Made by a program: the position numbers and the translations under genes. The notes under the pieces are model-generated. The model did no database searches, had not been told where the DNA came from, and worked only from the letters and a program-made list of their open reading frames with translations. Below, piece after piece: positions 52,546 to 62,067 of a DNA stretch of 64,000 nt. The stretch's first letter is position 1, and the number at the start of each line of letters is the position of its first letter. The stretch comes from Companilactobacillus zhongbaensis (GTDB lineage: Bacteria; Bacillota; Bacilli; Lactobacillales; Lactobacillaceae): assembly GCF_003946515.1 (NCBI RefSeq), contig NZ_RHOM01000010.1, forward strand, positions 17,393 to 81,392, given 5' to 3'.

Positions 52546-54585
52546 ATGAATTTACAAGAAATACCGGTATCAGAACTTTTAGGTGTTGGTGCTAAGCGAC
52601 TAACTGCCATCGAATCGTTAGGCATTCATTCTATCTATGACTTGTTATTTTATTTTCCTTTTCGATATGAAGATATGGAAGTTAAGAGCTTGGCAGATGC
52701 GGTCGATCAAGAAAAAATTCTGTTGAAGGGCGTTGTAGCCAGTGATCCTGTCGTAGTTCAATTTGGATATCGCAAGAATCGGCTCAACGTTCGGATCTTA
52801 GTGGAAAATGAATCGATCATGATCACCTTTTTCAATCAACCTTGGTTAAAGGATAAGTTTGAAACAGGTAATGAAGTAGCAGTTTACGGTAAGTGGAATG
52901 AGAGTCGCCGTGGTTTGACGGGGATCAAAGTTTTGGGAAACAGTAATGCTGACGGCTCAATCGATTCAGTTTACTCAGTTAACAAAAATATTCATCAAAA
53001 AACCTTGGTAAAATTGATCAAACAAGCTTACGACCAATATCATCAAGAGATCGTCAGTGTGATCCCGGAACGGATCCGCGAGAAATTCAAACTACTCGAT
53101 GATGAACAAATCGTCTCCGGGATGCACTTTCCAAAATCTGAGGAGCAAGGCGAACTGGCCAGACGTTCAGCAAAATTTCGTGAATTTTTCTTGTTTGAAT
53201 GTGGCATCCAAAGTGTCAAAGCGAAAGATCGAGACACAGCCGATGGTCTGGTTGAACCTTATGACAAGGAGTTCGTTCAAAGCTTTTTAAATGATCTGCC
53301 GTTTGAATTGACCAAGGCACAAGACCGTGTCGTTCAAGAAATTTTGAGTGATATGAACTCAAAACATCATATGAACCGCTTACTGCAAGGTGATGTAGGA
53401 TCAGGTAAAACGATCGTAGCTGTGATTGCTATGCTAGCTTCAGTGACTGCGGGATTTCAAGCAGCTATCATGGCTCCCACGGAAATCTTAGCTCAACAGC
53501 ATTTTGACAAGATCAGTGATCTGTTGACACCATTGAAACTTAAGGTGGGGCTTCTGACTGGCTCACAAACTAAAAAAGAACACGATACGATTGCTGAAAA
53601 TGTCAAACAAGGACAGATCAACATCGTAGTCGGTACGCACGCCTTGATCCAGGACAGCGTCCATTATAAAAATCTTGGTTTGATCGTTATCGATGAACAG
53701 CATCGTTTTGGCGTCAATCAGCGTAAAGCCTTGAGACAAAAAGGGAATAATCCCGATGTTTTGGCCATGACTGCGACTCCGATCCCAAGGACTTTAGCTA
53801 TTACCACGTATGGTGATATGGATGTTTCTCGGATAGATGAATTACCAGCAGGTCGCAAGTCGATCGAAACTTATTGGATCAGAAGCCAAAAGATCGACCA
53901 AATGTATCACTTCGTCCAAAAGGAGCTACAAGAGTCGGCCCAAGTGTATGTGGTGACGCCATTGATCTCAGAATCTGAGAAGATCGATCTGAAAAATGCC
54001 GAACTGATTTTTGACAAATTTAATGAATTGTTTGCCCCCAAATATAAGATTGGTTTACTGCACGGGCAAATGCCTAACGATGAAAAAGAAGCTGTCATGG
54101 ATGAATTCAGTCATCAAAAAATCGACGTTTTAGTTTCCACGACTGTTATTGAAGTTGGTGTCGATGTACCAAATGCGACTGTCATGGTAATTTATGATGC
54201 CAATCGTTTCGGTCTCTCACAGCTTCACCAGTTGCGTGGTCGTGTCGGACGTGGAGACAAGCAGTCGTACTGTATCTTGATTGCTGATCCTAAAAATGAA
54301 GTCGCATTGGAACGGATGAAAATCTTAACTTCGACTAATGACGGTTTTGTTTTAGCAGAAGAAGATTTGAAGATGCGTGGTTCCGGAGATATTTTAGGAA
54401 GCAAGCAGTCAGGATTGCCTGATTTTAAAGTCGGGGATCCAATTAATGATTTCAACATTTTGGAAACGGCTCAACAAGAAGCTGAACTTTTATTTAAGGA
54501 CAAAAATGCCATAGATAAACCGGAAAACAAAGTGTTAAAATTATTCTTGAGTGTTGAATTTGAACAACTAAATAACTTTGATTAG
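52546..54585 (+). CDS. recG: ATP-dependent DNA helicase RecG
   Basis: The 679-residue helicase has an N-terminal wedge/OB domain, Walker A LQGDVGSGKTIVAVIAM, IIDEQHRFGVNQR, the TATPIPRTLA motif and QLHQLRGRVGRGDKQSYCIL. DLKMRGSGDILGSKQSGLPDF closes the family pattern. It remodels stalled forks and branched DNA. I chose ATG 52546, behind GGAGGAGGAG; the longer frame covers the terminator upstream. It precedes plsX, as in other lactobacilli. Confidence 0.96.
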   Translation: MNLQEIPVSELLGVGAKRLTAIESLGIHSIYDLLFYFPFRYEDMEVKSLADAVDQEKILLKGVVASDPVVVQFGYRKNRLNVRILVENESIMITFFNQPWLKDKFETGNEVAVYGKWNESRRGLTGIKVLGNSNADGSIDSVYSVNKNIHQKTLVKLIKQAYDQYHQEIVSVIPERIREKFKLLDDEQIVSGMHFPKSEEQGELARRSAKFREFFLFECGIQSVKAKDRDTADGLVEPYDKEFVQSFLNDLPFELTKAQDRVVQEILSDMNSKHHMNRLLQGDVGSGKTIVAVIAMLASVTAGFQAAIMAPTEILAQQHFDKISDLLTPLKLKVGLLTGSQTKKEHDTIAENVKQGQINIVVGTHALIQDSVHYKNLGLIVIDEQHRFGVNQRKALRQKGNNPDVLAMTATPIPRTLAITTYGDMDVSRIDELPAGRKSIETYWIRSQKIDQMYHFVQKELQESAQVYVVTPLISESEKIDLKNAELIFDKFNELFAPKYKIGLLHGQMPNDEKEAVMDEFSHQKIDVLVSTTVIEVGVDVPNATVMVIYDANRFGLSQLHQLRGRVGRGDKQSYCILIADPKNEVALERMKILTSTNDGFVLAEEDLKMRGSGDILGSKQSGLPDFKVGDPINDFNILETAQQEAELLFKDKNAIDKPENKVLKLFLSVEFEQLNNFD

Positions 54586-54597
54586 CGAGGAAAGATA

Positions 54598-55602
54598 ATG
54601 AAGATAGCTGTTGACGCAATGGGTGGAGATAATGCCCCCCAGGTTGTTGTTGAAGGTATTGAAAAAGCTAGGGACGAATGGTCAGATCTCGAATTTGTCT
54701 TATATGGCGATGAAACAAAAATCAAGAAATACTTACAAAGCGAAAAGAATATTACAATCGTACCAACGGATGAAGAAATATTAGGAACGGATGAACCAGT
54801 CAAGGCGATTCGTTCAAAGAAAAATTCTTCGATGGTCAGAGCTGCCAAATCTGTTAAAGACGGCGAAAATGATGCCATGTTCTCATTAGGTAATACTGGT
54901 GCTTTATTGGCTGCGGGAATTTTCATCATTGGTCGGATCAAACAAGTTGAACGACCAGCTTTGATGCCAACTTTGCCTGTAACTAACTCACCACTAGGCG
55001 TTAACATGCTTGACGTGGGTGCTAATGCAGAAGCCAAAGCAACTTATTTGCAACAATGGGCCGTTATGGGTTCCATTTATGCTCGAGACGTTAAGAACAT
55101 CAAAGAGCCTCGGATCGGACTTTTGAACAACGGTTCAGAAGCTGATAAGGGTGATACCTTGCATAAGGAAACTTACGAATTACTCCAAAATACCGATGAG
55201 ATCAATTTCATTGGTAATGTCGAATCAAATGATATTTTAGCTGGGGTTGCTGATGTTATCGTAACCGATGGTTTCACTGGTAATGCTGCTTTGAAAGCAA
55301 CTGAGGGAACAGCGACAATTCTTTTGAAACAATTGAAAAAAGCCTTAATGAACAATGGTCTTTATACAAAGATCGGTGCAGCTATCGTAGCGCCATCATT
55401 ACGTGGTATTCGTGACATGTTTGATACTTCTCATGCTGGTGGTGCTGTCTTACTAGGGCTCAAGTCCCCAGTAGTTAAAGCACACGGTGCAGCCGATGTT
55501 GATACAATAGTCTATACAGTTAAACAAATTTATGATATGTTGCTAAATGACACAATCAACAAATCAAATACTTATTTCGAAAAAATGCAAAATAATAAGT
55601 AA
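54598..55602 (+). CDS. plsX: Phosphate acyltransferase PlsX
   Basis: The 334-residue protein has IAVDAMGGDNAPQVVVEGIEKA, DAMFSLGNTGALLAAGIF and DVIVTDGFTGNAALKATEGTA, characteristic of PlsX. It makes acyl phosphate from acyl-ACP for PlsY, and works in reverse to load exogenous fatty acids from FakA. It starts behind GAGGAAAG and is followed by acpP after 18 bases. Confidence 0.96.
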   Translation: MKIAVDAMGGDNAPQVVVEGIEKARDEWSDLEFVLYGDETKIKKYLQSEKNITIVPTDEEILGTDEPVKAIRSKKNSSMVRAAKSVKDGENDAMFSLGNTGALLAAGIFIIGRIKQVERPALMPTLPVTNSPLGVNMLDVGANAEAKATYLQQWAVMGSIYARDVKNIKEPRIGLLNNGSEADKGDTLHKETYELLQNTDEINFIGNVESNDILAGVADVIVTDGFTGNAALKATEGTATILLKQLKKALMNNGLYTKIGAAIVAPSLRGIRDMFDTSHAGGAVLLGLKSPVVKAHGAADVDTIVYTVKQIYDMLLNDTINKSNTYFEKMQNNK

Positions 55603-55620
55603 ATTACGAGGAGAACTTAC

Positions 55621-55863
55621 ATGAACGAACAAGAAATTTTTGACAAGATCACAGGCCTTTTAGCTGACAAATTCGAGGTTGACAAGGGTAGCATTACTAA
55701 AGAAACTTCCTTTACTAAAGATCTTGATGCTGATTCGATCGATTTAGTTGAATTCGTTTTGGAACTTGAAGAAGAATTTGGCTCAGAAATCCCAGATGAA
55801 GATGCAGAGAAGATCACAACAGTCGGTGAAGCTGTTTCATACATCTTAAGTAAACAAAAATAA
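55621..55863 (+). CDS. acpP: Acyl carrier protein
   Basis: The 80-residue acidic helical protein has the phosphopantetheine serine S39 in DLDADSIDLVEFVLELEEEFG (DSI instead of the commoner DSL). It carries acyl chains for fatty acid and phospholipid synthesis, working with PlsX encoded just before it. The ATG lies behind GAGGAGAAC. A terminator overlaps its stop. Confidence 0.95.
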   Translation: MNEQEIFDKITGLLADKFEVDKGSITKETSFTKDLDADSIDLVEFVLELEEEFGSEIPDEDAEKITTVGEAVSYILSKQK

Positions 55864-55885
55864 GGCCATTGGTCTTATTTTTTTT
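55859..55885 (+). terminator. Intrinsic terminator after acpP
   Basis: AATAAG at 55859-55864 pairs with CTTATT at 55873-55878, with CC/GG inside, and is followed by a T run. Confidence 0.75.
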
Positions 55886-55948
55886 GTGGAATGAATTATT
55901 TAGACGTAAAATTTAGTATAATTAGAAGTATTTGAAGGGAGTCGAATA

Positions 55949-56638
55949 ATGTTAGATCCTAAATTTTTTGAATTTATTAAAGAAGAGTTTGGTATTACGT
56001 TCAACGACAAGAAGTTAGTTGAAAGAGCTATGACCCATTCTTCATACGACAATGAACATCGAGACCTTAACATTGGCGACTACGAACGCTTAGAGTTTTT
56101 AGGGGATGCAGTTTTGGAGATCAATATTTCTGAATACTTGTTCACTCATTTTCCCGAATTGCCTGAAGGCAAATTGACACGTCTGCGCTCAGATATCGTC
56201 AGAACTGACAGTTTTGCTAGATTTGCAAAACAAGTCCAGATCGACAAATATTTACAAATCGGTCGTGGGGAAGAAAAGCAAGGTGCTAGACAGCGTCATA
56301 CTTTGCTAGAAGATATTTTTGAAGCCTTCAACGGTGCTTTGTATCTTGACCAAGGAAATGAAGTCGTTGAACAATTTTTAACACAAGTAGTATATCCACA
56401 CATTGCTTCAGGAGAATTTTCAGAAGATACTGATTTCAAGACGCATCTTCAAGAGAAACTCCAACAAGCTGGAGAAGTGGATATCAATTATCGGGTGATA
56501 GATGAAGAAGGACCCGATCACGATAAGCAGTTTGAGATCGAATTAGTTGTAAACAACAAAGTATTATCCAAAGGATACGGTTACAGCAAAAAACACGCGG
56601 AACAAATGGCTGCAAAACGTGCATTAGAAGAATTATAG
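55949..56638 (+). CDS. rnc: Ribonuclease III
   Basis: The 229-residue enzyme has the signature ERLEFLGDAVLEINISEYLF with its catalytic acidic residues, HTLLEDIFEAFNGALYLD, and a C-terminal double-strand RNA-binding domain (FKTHLQEKLQQAGEVDINYRV to KKHAEQMAAKRALEEL). It processes rRNA precursors and structured RNAs, which could include transcripts of the hairpin repeats here. It starts behind GAAGGGAG and leads the rnc-smc-ftsY-ylxM-ffh cluster. Confidence 0.96.
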   Translation: MLDPKFFEFIKEEFGITFNDKKLVERAMTHSSYDNEHRDLNIGDYERLEFLGDAVLEINISEYLFTHFPELPEGKLTRLRSDIVRTDSFARFAKQVQIDKYLQIGRGEEKQGARQRHTLLEDIFEAFNGALYLDQGNEVVEQFLTQVVYPHIASGEFSEDTDFKTHLQEKLQQAGEVDINYRVIDEEGPDHDKQFEIELVVNNKVLSKGYGYSKKHAEQMAAKRALEEL

Positions 56639-56649
56639 GAGCTTAATTT

Positions 56650-59600
56650 ATGCCATTAAAATCATTAACTATCAACGGGTTCAAATCGTTCGCCGACAAG
56701 ACCAAAATTGATTTCACAACTGGTATCACAGGTATCGTCGGTCCAAATGGTAGTGGTAAATCCAATATTACCGAAGCAATCCGTTGGGTGATGGGTGAGC
56801 AATCAGCTCGTTCTTTGCGTGGCGATAAGATGGTCGATGTGATTTTTGCGGGTAGCGATACTCGACCACAAATGAACCGGGCAGAAGTAGTTTTAGAGTT
56901 TGATAACTCTAATCATGAATTGAAGTCACCTCAAGAAAATGTCACTATCAAGCGGAAACTCTTCCGTAATGGTGATACAGAATTTTCGATCAATAATAAG
57001 AGTTGTCGACTCAAAGAAATTACCGAAATGTTCATGGATTCAGGGATGGGAAAACAATCGTTCTCCATTATTTCTCAAGGTCGAGTGGAAGAGATTTTCA
57101 ATAGTAAACCAGTTGAACGTCGTTCGATCATTGAAGAATCAGCTGGAGTGGCTTTGTTCAAACAAAAGAAACAACAAGCGGAATCAAAATTATCCGATAC
57201 GACTGATAATTTGCACCGTGTTTCCGATATTGTTTCAGAATTGGCCAAACGAGTTGAACCACTGAAAGAACAAGCTAGTATCGCCCGCGATTACAAGGAA
57301 CAAAAGGGTCGTTACGATGCCTTGTATCAACAAATTTTAACGTTGGAAGTTAAGGATTTAGCTAGTCAAAAGAAAGAAGTCCAGACTAAATCTGATCAAG
57401 TTAAATTGAGCCTGAGAAATATCGATCAAGACGTTAAGAAGTCAAACATCAAACTCAATCAAAACCGTCAAACTGTTGACGAAATTGCCAACAAGATCGA
57501 CCAACGTCAAAATGAATTAGTTGAAAAGACCCAAAACTTAGAAAAACTCAATGGACAAATAGCCGTTTCTGACGAAAGAAACGGTTTTAATACGTCTAGT
57601 AAAAAATCAATTGATCAACGAATTACTGATTTATCGACTGATAAACGAAATAAGAATGAACAATTAACAGAAGTAAAAGCTAAATTAGCAGAGTACCAAT
57701 CATCGATCGATGATCTTACCAAACAATACCAAGACGTTAAAAAGCTCCAAAATAAAACACCAGAAGAGCTGAACAAAAATATTACTCAAGCTCGAAACGA
57801 ATACGTTAATGCATTGCAACAACAAGTATCTAATAGCAATGAGCAAAAATTCTCTAATAAGCAACTAACGAGAATTGCATCTAGTTCAGCTGACCAGGAG
57901 AATAAATTGGCTGAGATCGTCAACTTGCTAAATGAAGCTAATGACAAAATTGCTCACGTTAAAGATCAAATTAGTCAATTAGATCATGAAAATGAAGACC
58001 TAGTTAATAAGAGTCAATCGATCCAAGCGTCGATCGAAGATGTTACTAACAAAGGTCAAAGTGAGAATCAAGAGTATTTGAAATTACTTGAAGGCATGCA
58101 AGAAACGAAAGCACGGAAAAATATTTTAGAAAATATGGAACATGAACATGCTGGTTTTTACGATGGAGCTAAAAATGTCTTGAATCATTCTCAAGACATC
58201 GGTGGCATCATCGGAGCGGTTGCCGAACTGATCGAAGTACCTCAGCAATATCAAGTTGCAATTGAAACAGTTGCCGCTAGTCAGTTGCAATCTATTATTA
58301 CCGAAGATGAAAGCTCAGCTAAAAAGGGAATTAGCTTTTTGCGTGGTAGCCGTGGCGGACGGGCCACCTTCTTGCCTTTGAACATTATTAAACCGAGAAA
58401 TATTTACCCTAATGATTTAAGTCATGCCCAAAATGTTGATGGCTTCATTGGGGTAGCTGCTGACTTGATCAACTATCAGGATCGAGTAGCTAACGTTATT
58501 AAAAATATTTTGGGTACCGTCTTAGTCGCAAACAATATTGATGCGGCTACTAAAGTTTCAGCAGCTGTAGGTCGGAAGTATCGAGTGGTCACTGTCGATG
58601 GGAACGTCGTCAACGCTGGTGGATCTATGACTGGTGGACAACAACGACGTTTCAATACTAGTATTTTGACTAGAAAAGACGAGCTCGAGAAATTAACCCA
58701 AAAACTAACTCAACAAGAAAAGACTCTTGATCAAAAGCAACAAAACGTTCAACAATTACGGGCTAAATTGATTGAATTAAGAGACGAAAATCGCTCGATC
58801 AGTGACGAGTTGCAAAAGTACAACGATACTAAGTCAGGCTTAGAAACACAGCTAACTAGTCATCAAAGTGAACAAAAGCATTTGCAAGAACAACAAAGTG
58901 CTTTGCAATATAATCAAAAGCGAACGCAAGAAGAACGTGCTGAGATCGAAGAAGAACTCCAAAACCAAGTCGATTTTTCTAAGCAATTAAAACAACGCTT
59001 GGCGGATCTGCAAAAAGATATTGATGATAAGCAAACGGTTTTAAACGATTTTGATGCTGAATTGGAGAAAACCAACCAACGTGCTCAAGAATTGCAGACG
59101 AAGCTGATGGTAGTCAAAAATAGTCACCAAAATGAATCCAATCAAGCGGAACGTTTAGAAAATGAAATAGCTGATCTTGATCGTCAGATTCAACAATTGA
59201 GTGGCCAACTGGAACAATTGAATTCGGAAAGCAAACAGTTGAACATGAGTAACACTGAGATCAAGTCAAAAATCGTTGAACTACAAAAGTCGATTGCTGA
59301 CATTAAAACTGATCTACAGGGATTACAAAAGCAACGTGAGGAAAAAGGCCAAGAAACTGAACAACTGAATGAAGCTGCTCAACGCAACTTTGATCTGCAG
59401 AAACAAGCATCAGACGAACAAGAGAACCTGGCTATCCAGTTGACCAAGATATCTAACAACATTAATAGTCGTTTGGATACTTTGGAGAGTGAATATCAGA
59501 TCACTTATGAGGCTTCCTTACAAGCAATTGAAGAGGTTGATTTAGACACTGATAAATTAAGACATGATGCTCATCTGTTGAAGATGGGGATCGATGAATT

Positions 59601-60195
59601 AGGTCCAGTCAATTTATCTGCGATCGAGGAATATGATAGTGTTAAAGATAGATACGAATTTTTGACGACACAACAAGACGACTTAGTTAAAGCTCGTCAA
59701 CAGTTACTCGATACCATGTCAGAAATGGATCATGAAGTAATTACGCGATTCAAACGGACTTTCGATGATGTTTCGGCAGCTTTTGAAGTTATTTTCCCAG
59801 AAATGTTTGCTGGTGGTCGTGCTAAACTAGTATTAACTGAGCCAAATGACATGCTCCAAACAGGGATCGAGATCATTGCTCAACCACCCGGGAAGAAATT
59901 CCAACGTTTAAGCTTATTATCCGGTGGAGAAAAAGCTCTAACAGCGATCACACTGCTTTTTGCCATCATCAAGGTCAATCCAGTGCCATTTTGTATTTTG
60001 GATGAGGTCGAGGCCTCACTAGATGATGCCAATGTGTATCGTTTTGCTAATTATTTGAATCGTTATGATGACAATACTGAATTTATCGTGATCACGCATC
60101 GTAAAGGGACAATGATGAACGTAAATCGCCTATACGGTGTCACAATGGAAGAGTCAGGGGTATCCAGGATCCTTTCCGTTGAGGTCAAAGAATAG
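56650..60195 (+). CDS. smc: Chromosome partition protein SMC
   Basis: The 1181-residue protein has Walker A GPNGSGKSNITEAIRWVMGEQS (32-41), two long coiled coils (about 170-500 and 675-1000) and a hinge at about 510-670 (GGIIGAVAELIEVP, SMTGG). The C-terminal head has the ABC signature LSGGEKALTAITLLFA and Walker B FCILDEVEASLDDANV. It condenses and separates chromosomes with ScpAB. The gene is complete and lies 11 bases after rnc. Confidence 0.98.
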   Translation: MPLKSLTINGFKSFADKTKIDFTTGITGIVGPNGSGKSNITEAIRWVMGEQSARSLRGDKMVDVIFAGSDTRPQMNRAEVVLEFDNSNHELKSPQENVTIKRKLFRNGDTEFSINNKSCRLKEITEMFMDSGMGKQSFSIISQGRVEEIFNSKPVERRSIIEESAGVALFKQKKQQAESKLSDTTDNLHRVSDIVSELAKRVEPLKEQASIARDYKEQKGRYDALYQQILTLEVKDLASQKKEVQTKSDQVKLSLRNIDQDVKKSNIKLNQNRQTVDEIANKIDQRQNELVEKTQNLEKLNGQIAVSDERNGFNTSSKKSIDQRITDLSTDKRNKNEQLTEVKAKLAEYQSSIDDLTKQYQDVKKLQNKTPEELNKNITQARNEYVNALQQQVSNSNEQKFSNKQLTRIASSSADQENKLAEIVNLLNEANDKIAHVKDQISQLDHENEDLVNKSQSIQASIEDVTNKGQSENQEYLKLLEGMQETKARKNILENMEHEHAGFYDGAKNVLNHSQDIGGIIGAVAELIEVPQQYQVAIETVAASQLQSIITEDESSAKKGISFLRGSRGGRATFLPLNIIKPRNIYPNDLSHAQNVDGFIGVAADLINYQDRVANVIKNILGTVLVANNIDAATKVSAAVGRKYRVVTVDGNVVNAGGSMTGGQQRRFNTSILTRKDELEKLTQKLTQQEKTLDQKQQNVQQLRAKLIELRDENRSISDELQKYNDTKSGLETQLTSHQSEQKHLQEQQSALQYNQKRTQEERAEIEEELQNQVDFSKQLKQRLADLQKDIDDKQTVLNDFDAELEKTNQRAQELQTKLMVVKNSHQNESNQAERLENEIADLDRQIQQLSGQLEQLNSESKQLNMSNTEIKSKIVELQKSIADIKTDLQGLQKQREEKGQETEQLNEAAQRNFDLQKQASDEQENLAIQLTKISNNINSRLDTLESEYQITYEASLQAIEEVDLDTDKLRHDAHLLKMGIDELGPVNLSAIEEYDSVKDRYEFLTTQQDDLVKARQQLLDTMSEMDHEVITRFKRTFDDVSAAFEVIFPEMFAGGRAKLVLTEPNDMLQTGIEIIAQPPGKKFQRLSLLSGGEKALTAITLLFAIIKVNPVPFCILDEVEASLDDANVYRFANYLNRYDDNTEFIVITHRKGTMMNVNRLYGVTMEESGVSRILSVEVKE

Positions 60196-60203
60196 GAGAA
60201 ATT

Positions 60204-61712
60204 ATGGGACTTTTCGATAGGATTAAAAAAGCCTTTACCGGCAACAACGAAAAAGACAAAGAAGAAGAAACAAAAAAAGTTGACCAAGAATCGGCTGAGC
60301 AAGCCACTGAGCAAACTGAAACTGAGTCGACTGAAGCACCAAAATCTGCTGACGAGTCTGAGGGAACGACCGAACCGACTGAAAAAGCTAGTGATGAAGT
60401 AGAAAAGCCAGAAACCTCAGAACCAGAAACAGCGGAAACTAATAAAACTGATTCGCAAGTGTCGGAAGAAAAAACTGAGGACACTCAGTCAACTGCAGAT
60501 TCTGACCAAACTGACGTTGAGCCAGAAGTAACACAAGAAAATGAGACGCAAGAAAAATCAACTGATGAAACAGTTGAGCAAAAAACTGAGCCAGAAGCCA
60601 CACCGGTTGAAGAAAAGACTGAACCGGATGAAACTCCTGATGAATCCGAAGAGGAAACTGAAGACAAATCTTCAGAGGCTGTAGAAGAACAAGTTACCTC
60701 AGCTGAAGATGAAGTTGCAGAGGATGAATCAGAGACTGAAGAAGGTTCTGCTGACGACGAGGCTTCAGAAGTAAAGGAATACGATGAAGGTTTGAAAAAG
60801 AGTCGGACTTCATTCTCAGCTCGTTTTAATAAGTTCTTGGCTAACTTCAGAAGTGTCGATGAAGAGTTCTTCGATGATTTAGAAGAACTTCTGATCGAAT
60901 CTGATGTTGGTTATGAAACGGCATTGCGGATCTCAGACGAATTACGAGAAGAAGTTAAATTGCGTAATGCCAAGAAACGTTCTGACGTTTCCGATGTTAT
61001 CGTTGAAAAATTAGTCGACATGTATGACGAAGAAGGCAAAGAAGAAGACAATGCTTTGCACTTCAGTCAAGACGACATGCCAACGGTATTCTTATTCGTT
61101 GGTGTTAACGGTGCTGGGAAGACGACAACTATCGGTAAATTAGCTCATCGTTTCCAATCACAAGGTAAAAAAGTCTTATTAGCCGCTGGAGATACATTTA
61201 GGGCAGGAGCTATCGAGCAATTACAACGTTGGGGTGAACGCGTCAATGTACCTGTTGAAGCTAAGGCTCCCCAAACAGATCCAGCATCAGTAGTTTATGA
61301 TGCCTTACATCGTGCTATTAACGAAAAATTCGATATTTTATTAGTCGATACAGCTGGTAGATTGCAAAACAACCAAAACTTGATGCGTGAGCTTGAAAAA
61401 ATCAAACGAGTGATCAGTCGGGAAATCCCCGAAGCCCCTCAAGAAGTTTTATTAGTACTTGATGGATCAACTGGTCAAAACGCTTTGAGTCAAGCTAAGC
61501 AATTCAAAGAAACAACTGATGTTTCTGGTATCGTCTTAACTAAACTTGACGGAAGTTCTCAAGGTGGTATCGTCTTAGCAATCAGAAATGAGTTACACTT
61601 ACCAGTCAAATTAGTTGGTTTAGGTGAACAAATGGATGACTTGCGTGACTTTGATGCCGAGAAATTTATTTATGGACTATTTAAAGATCTAATCGTCGGT
61701 TCCGGTGATTAA
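60204..61712 (+). CDS. ftsY: Signal recognition particle receptor FtsY with long acidic N-domain
   Basis: The 502-residue protein starts with an amphipathic helix (MGLFDRIKKAF), then about 180 residues (14-193) almost wholly of Glu, Thr, Ser, Asp, Pro and Lys. The NG domain follows, with G1 GVNGAGKTTTIGKLAH, DTAGRLQNN, TKLDGSSQGG and GLGEQMDDLRDFD. It docks SRP-bound ribosomes at the membrane. Bacillus FtsY is about 330 residues, so the acidic part is long. It lies between smc and ylxM and ffh, its SRP partners. Confidence 0.96.
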   Translation: MGLFDRIKKAFTGNNEKDKEEETKKVDQESAEQATEQTETESTEAPKSADESEGTTEPTEKASDEVEKPETSEPETAETNKTDSQVSEEKTEDTQSTADSDQTDVEPEVTQENETQEKSTDETVEQKTEPEATPVEEKTEPDETPDESEEETEDKSSEAVEEQVTSAEDEVAEDESETEEGSADDEASEVKEYDEGLKKSRTSFSARFNKFLANFRSVDEEFFDDLEELLIESDVGYETALRISDELREEVKLRNAKKRSDVSDVIVEKLVDMYDEEGKEEDNALHFSQDDMPTVFLFVGVNGAGKTTTIGKLAHRFQSQGKKVLLAAGDTFRAGAIEQLQRWGERVNVPVEAKAPQTDPASVVYDALHRAINEKFDILLVDTAGRLQNNQNLMRELEKIKRVISREIPEAPQEVLLVLDGSTGQNALSQAKQFKETTDVSGIVLTKLDGSSQGGIVLAIRNELHLPVKLVGLGEQMDDLRDFDAEKFIYGLFKDLIVGSGD

Positions 61713-61713
61713 T

Positions 61714-62055
61714 ATGGACATAAAGAAAACAAATGAAATAAATTTGTTGTATAATTTTTATCATTCACTACTAACTACCAAACAAGATAAATACATGAAT
61801 TTGTATTATGTAGAAGATTTTTCCTTAGCGGAAATTGCTGAGCAACTCGACGTTTCTCGACAAGCAGTATTAGACAACATCCATCGTTCAGTAGCACTAT
61901 TAGAAAAATTCGAACGTGAGTTAAGCTTAGTTGAAAAGACGACTGAGATCGAATCGGTCGCCAGTGAACTAAATAAGATCGTTTCAACTAAATATAAAAA
62001 TGATAAAGAATTGTTGGCATTAGTACGACGAATTTCAAAAATAAACGAAATGTAA
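61714..62055 (+). CDS. ylxM: YlxM family DNA-binding/SRP-associated protein
   Basis: The 113-residue protein has a helix-turn-helix of sigma-70 region 4 type (YYVEDFSLAEIAEQLDVSRQAVLDNIHRSVALLEKFE). YlxM is regarded as a non-essential modulator of SRP in some Gram-positives. ATG 61714 is the usual start; a GTG at 61705 overlaps ftsY and is possible. ffh follows 12 bases after the stop, in the standard order. Confidence 0.92.
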   Translation: MDIKKTNEINLLYNFYHSLLTTKQDKYMNLYYVEDFSLAEIAEQLDVSRQAVLDNIHRSVALLEKFERELSLVEKTTEIESVASELNKIVSTKYKNDKELLALVRRISKINEM

Positions 62056-62067
62056 TAGGAGTAAAAT

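Noticed and set aside
60185..60667. Minus-strand Ser/Val-rich frames opposite the ftsY acidic region
   Set aside because: They are mirror images of the repetitive Glu/Thr codons; no ribosome-binding site and no independent support.
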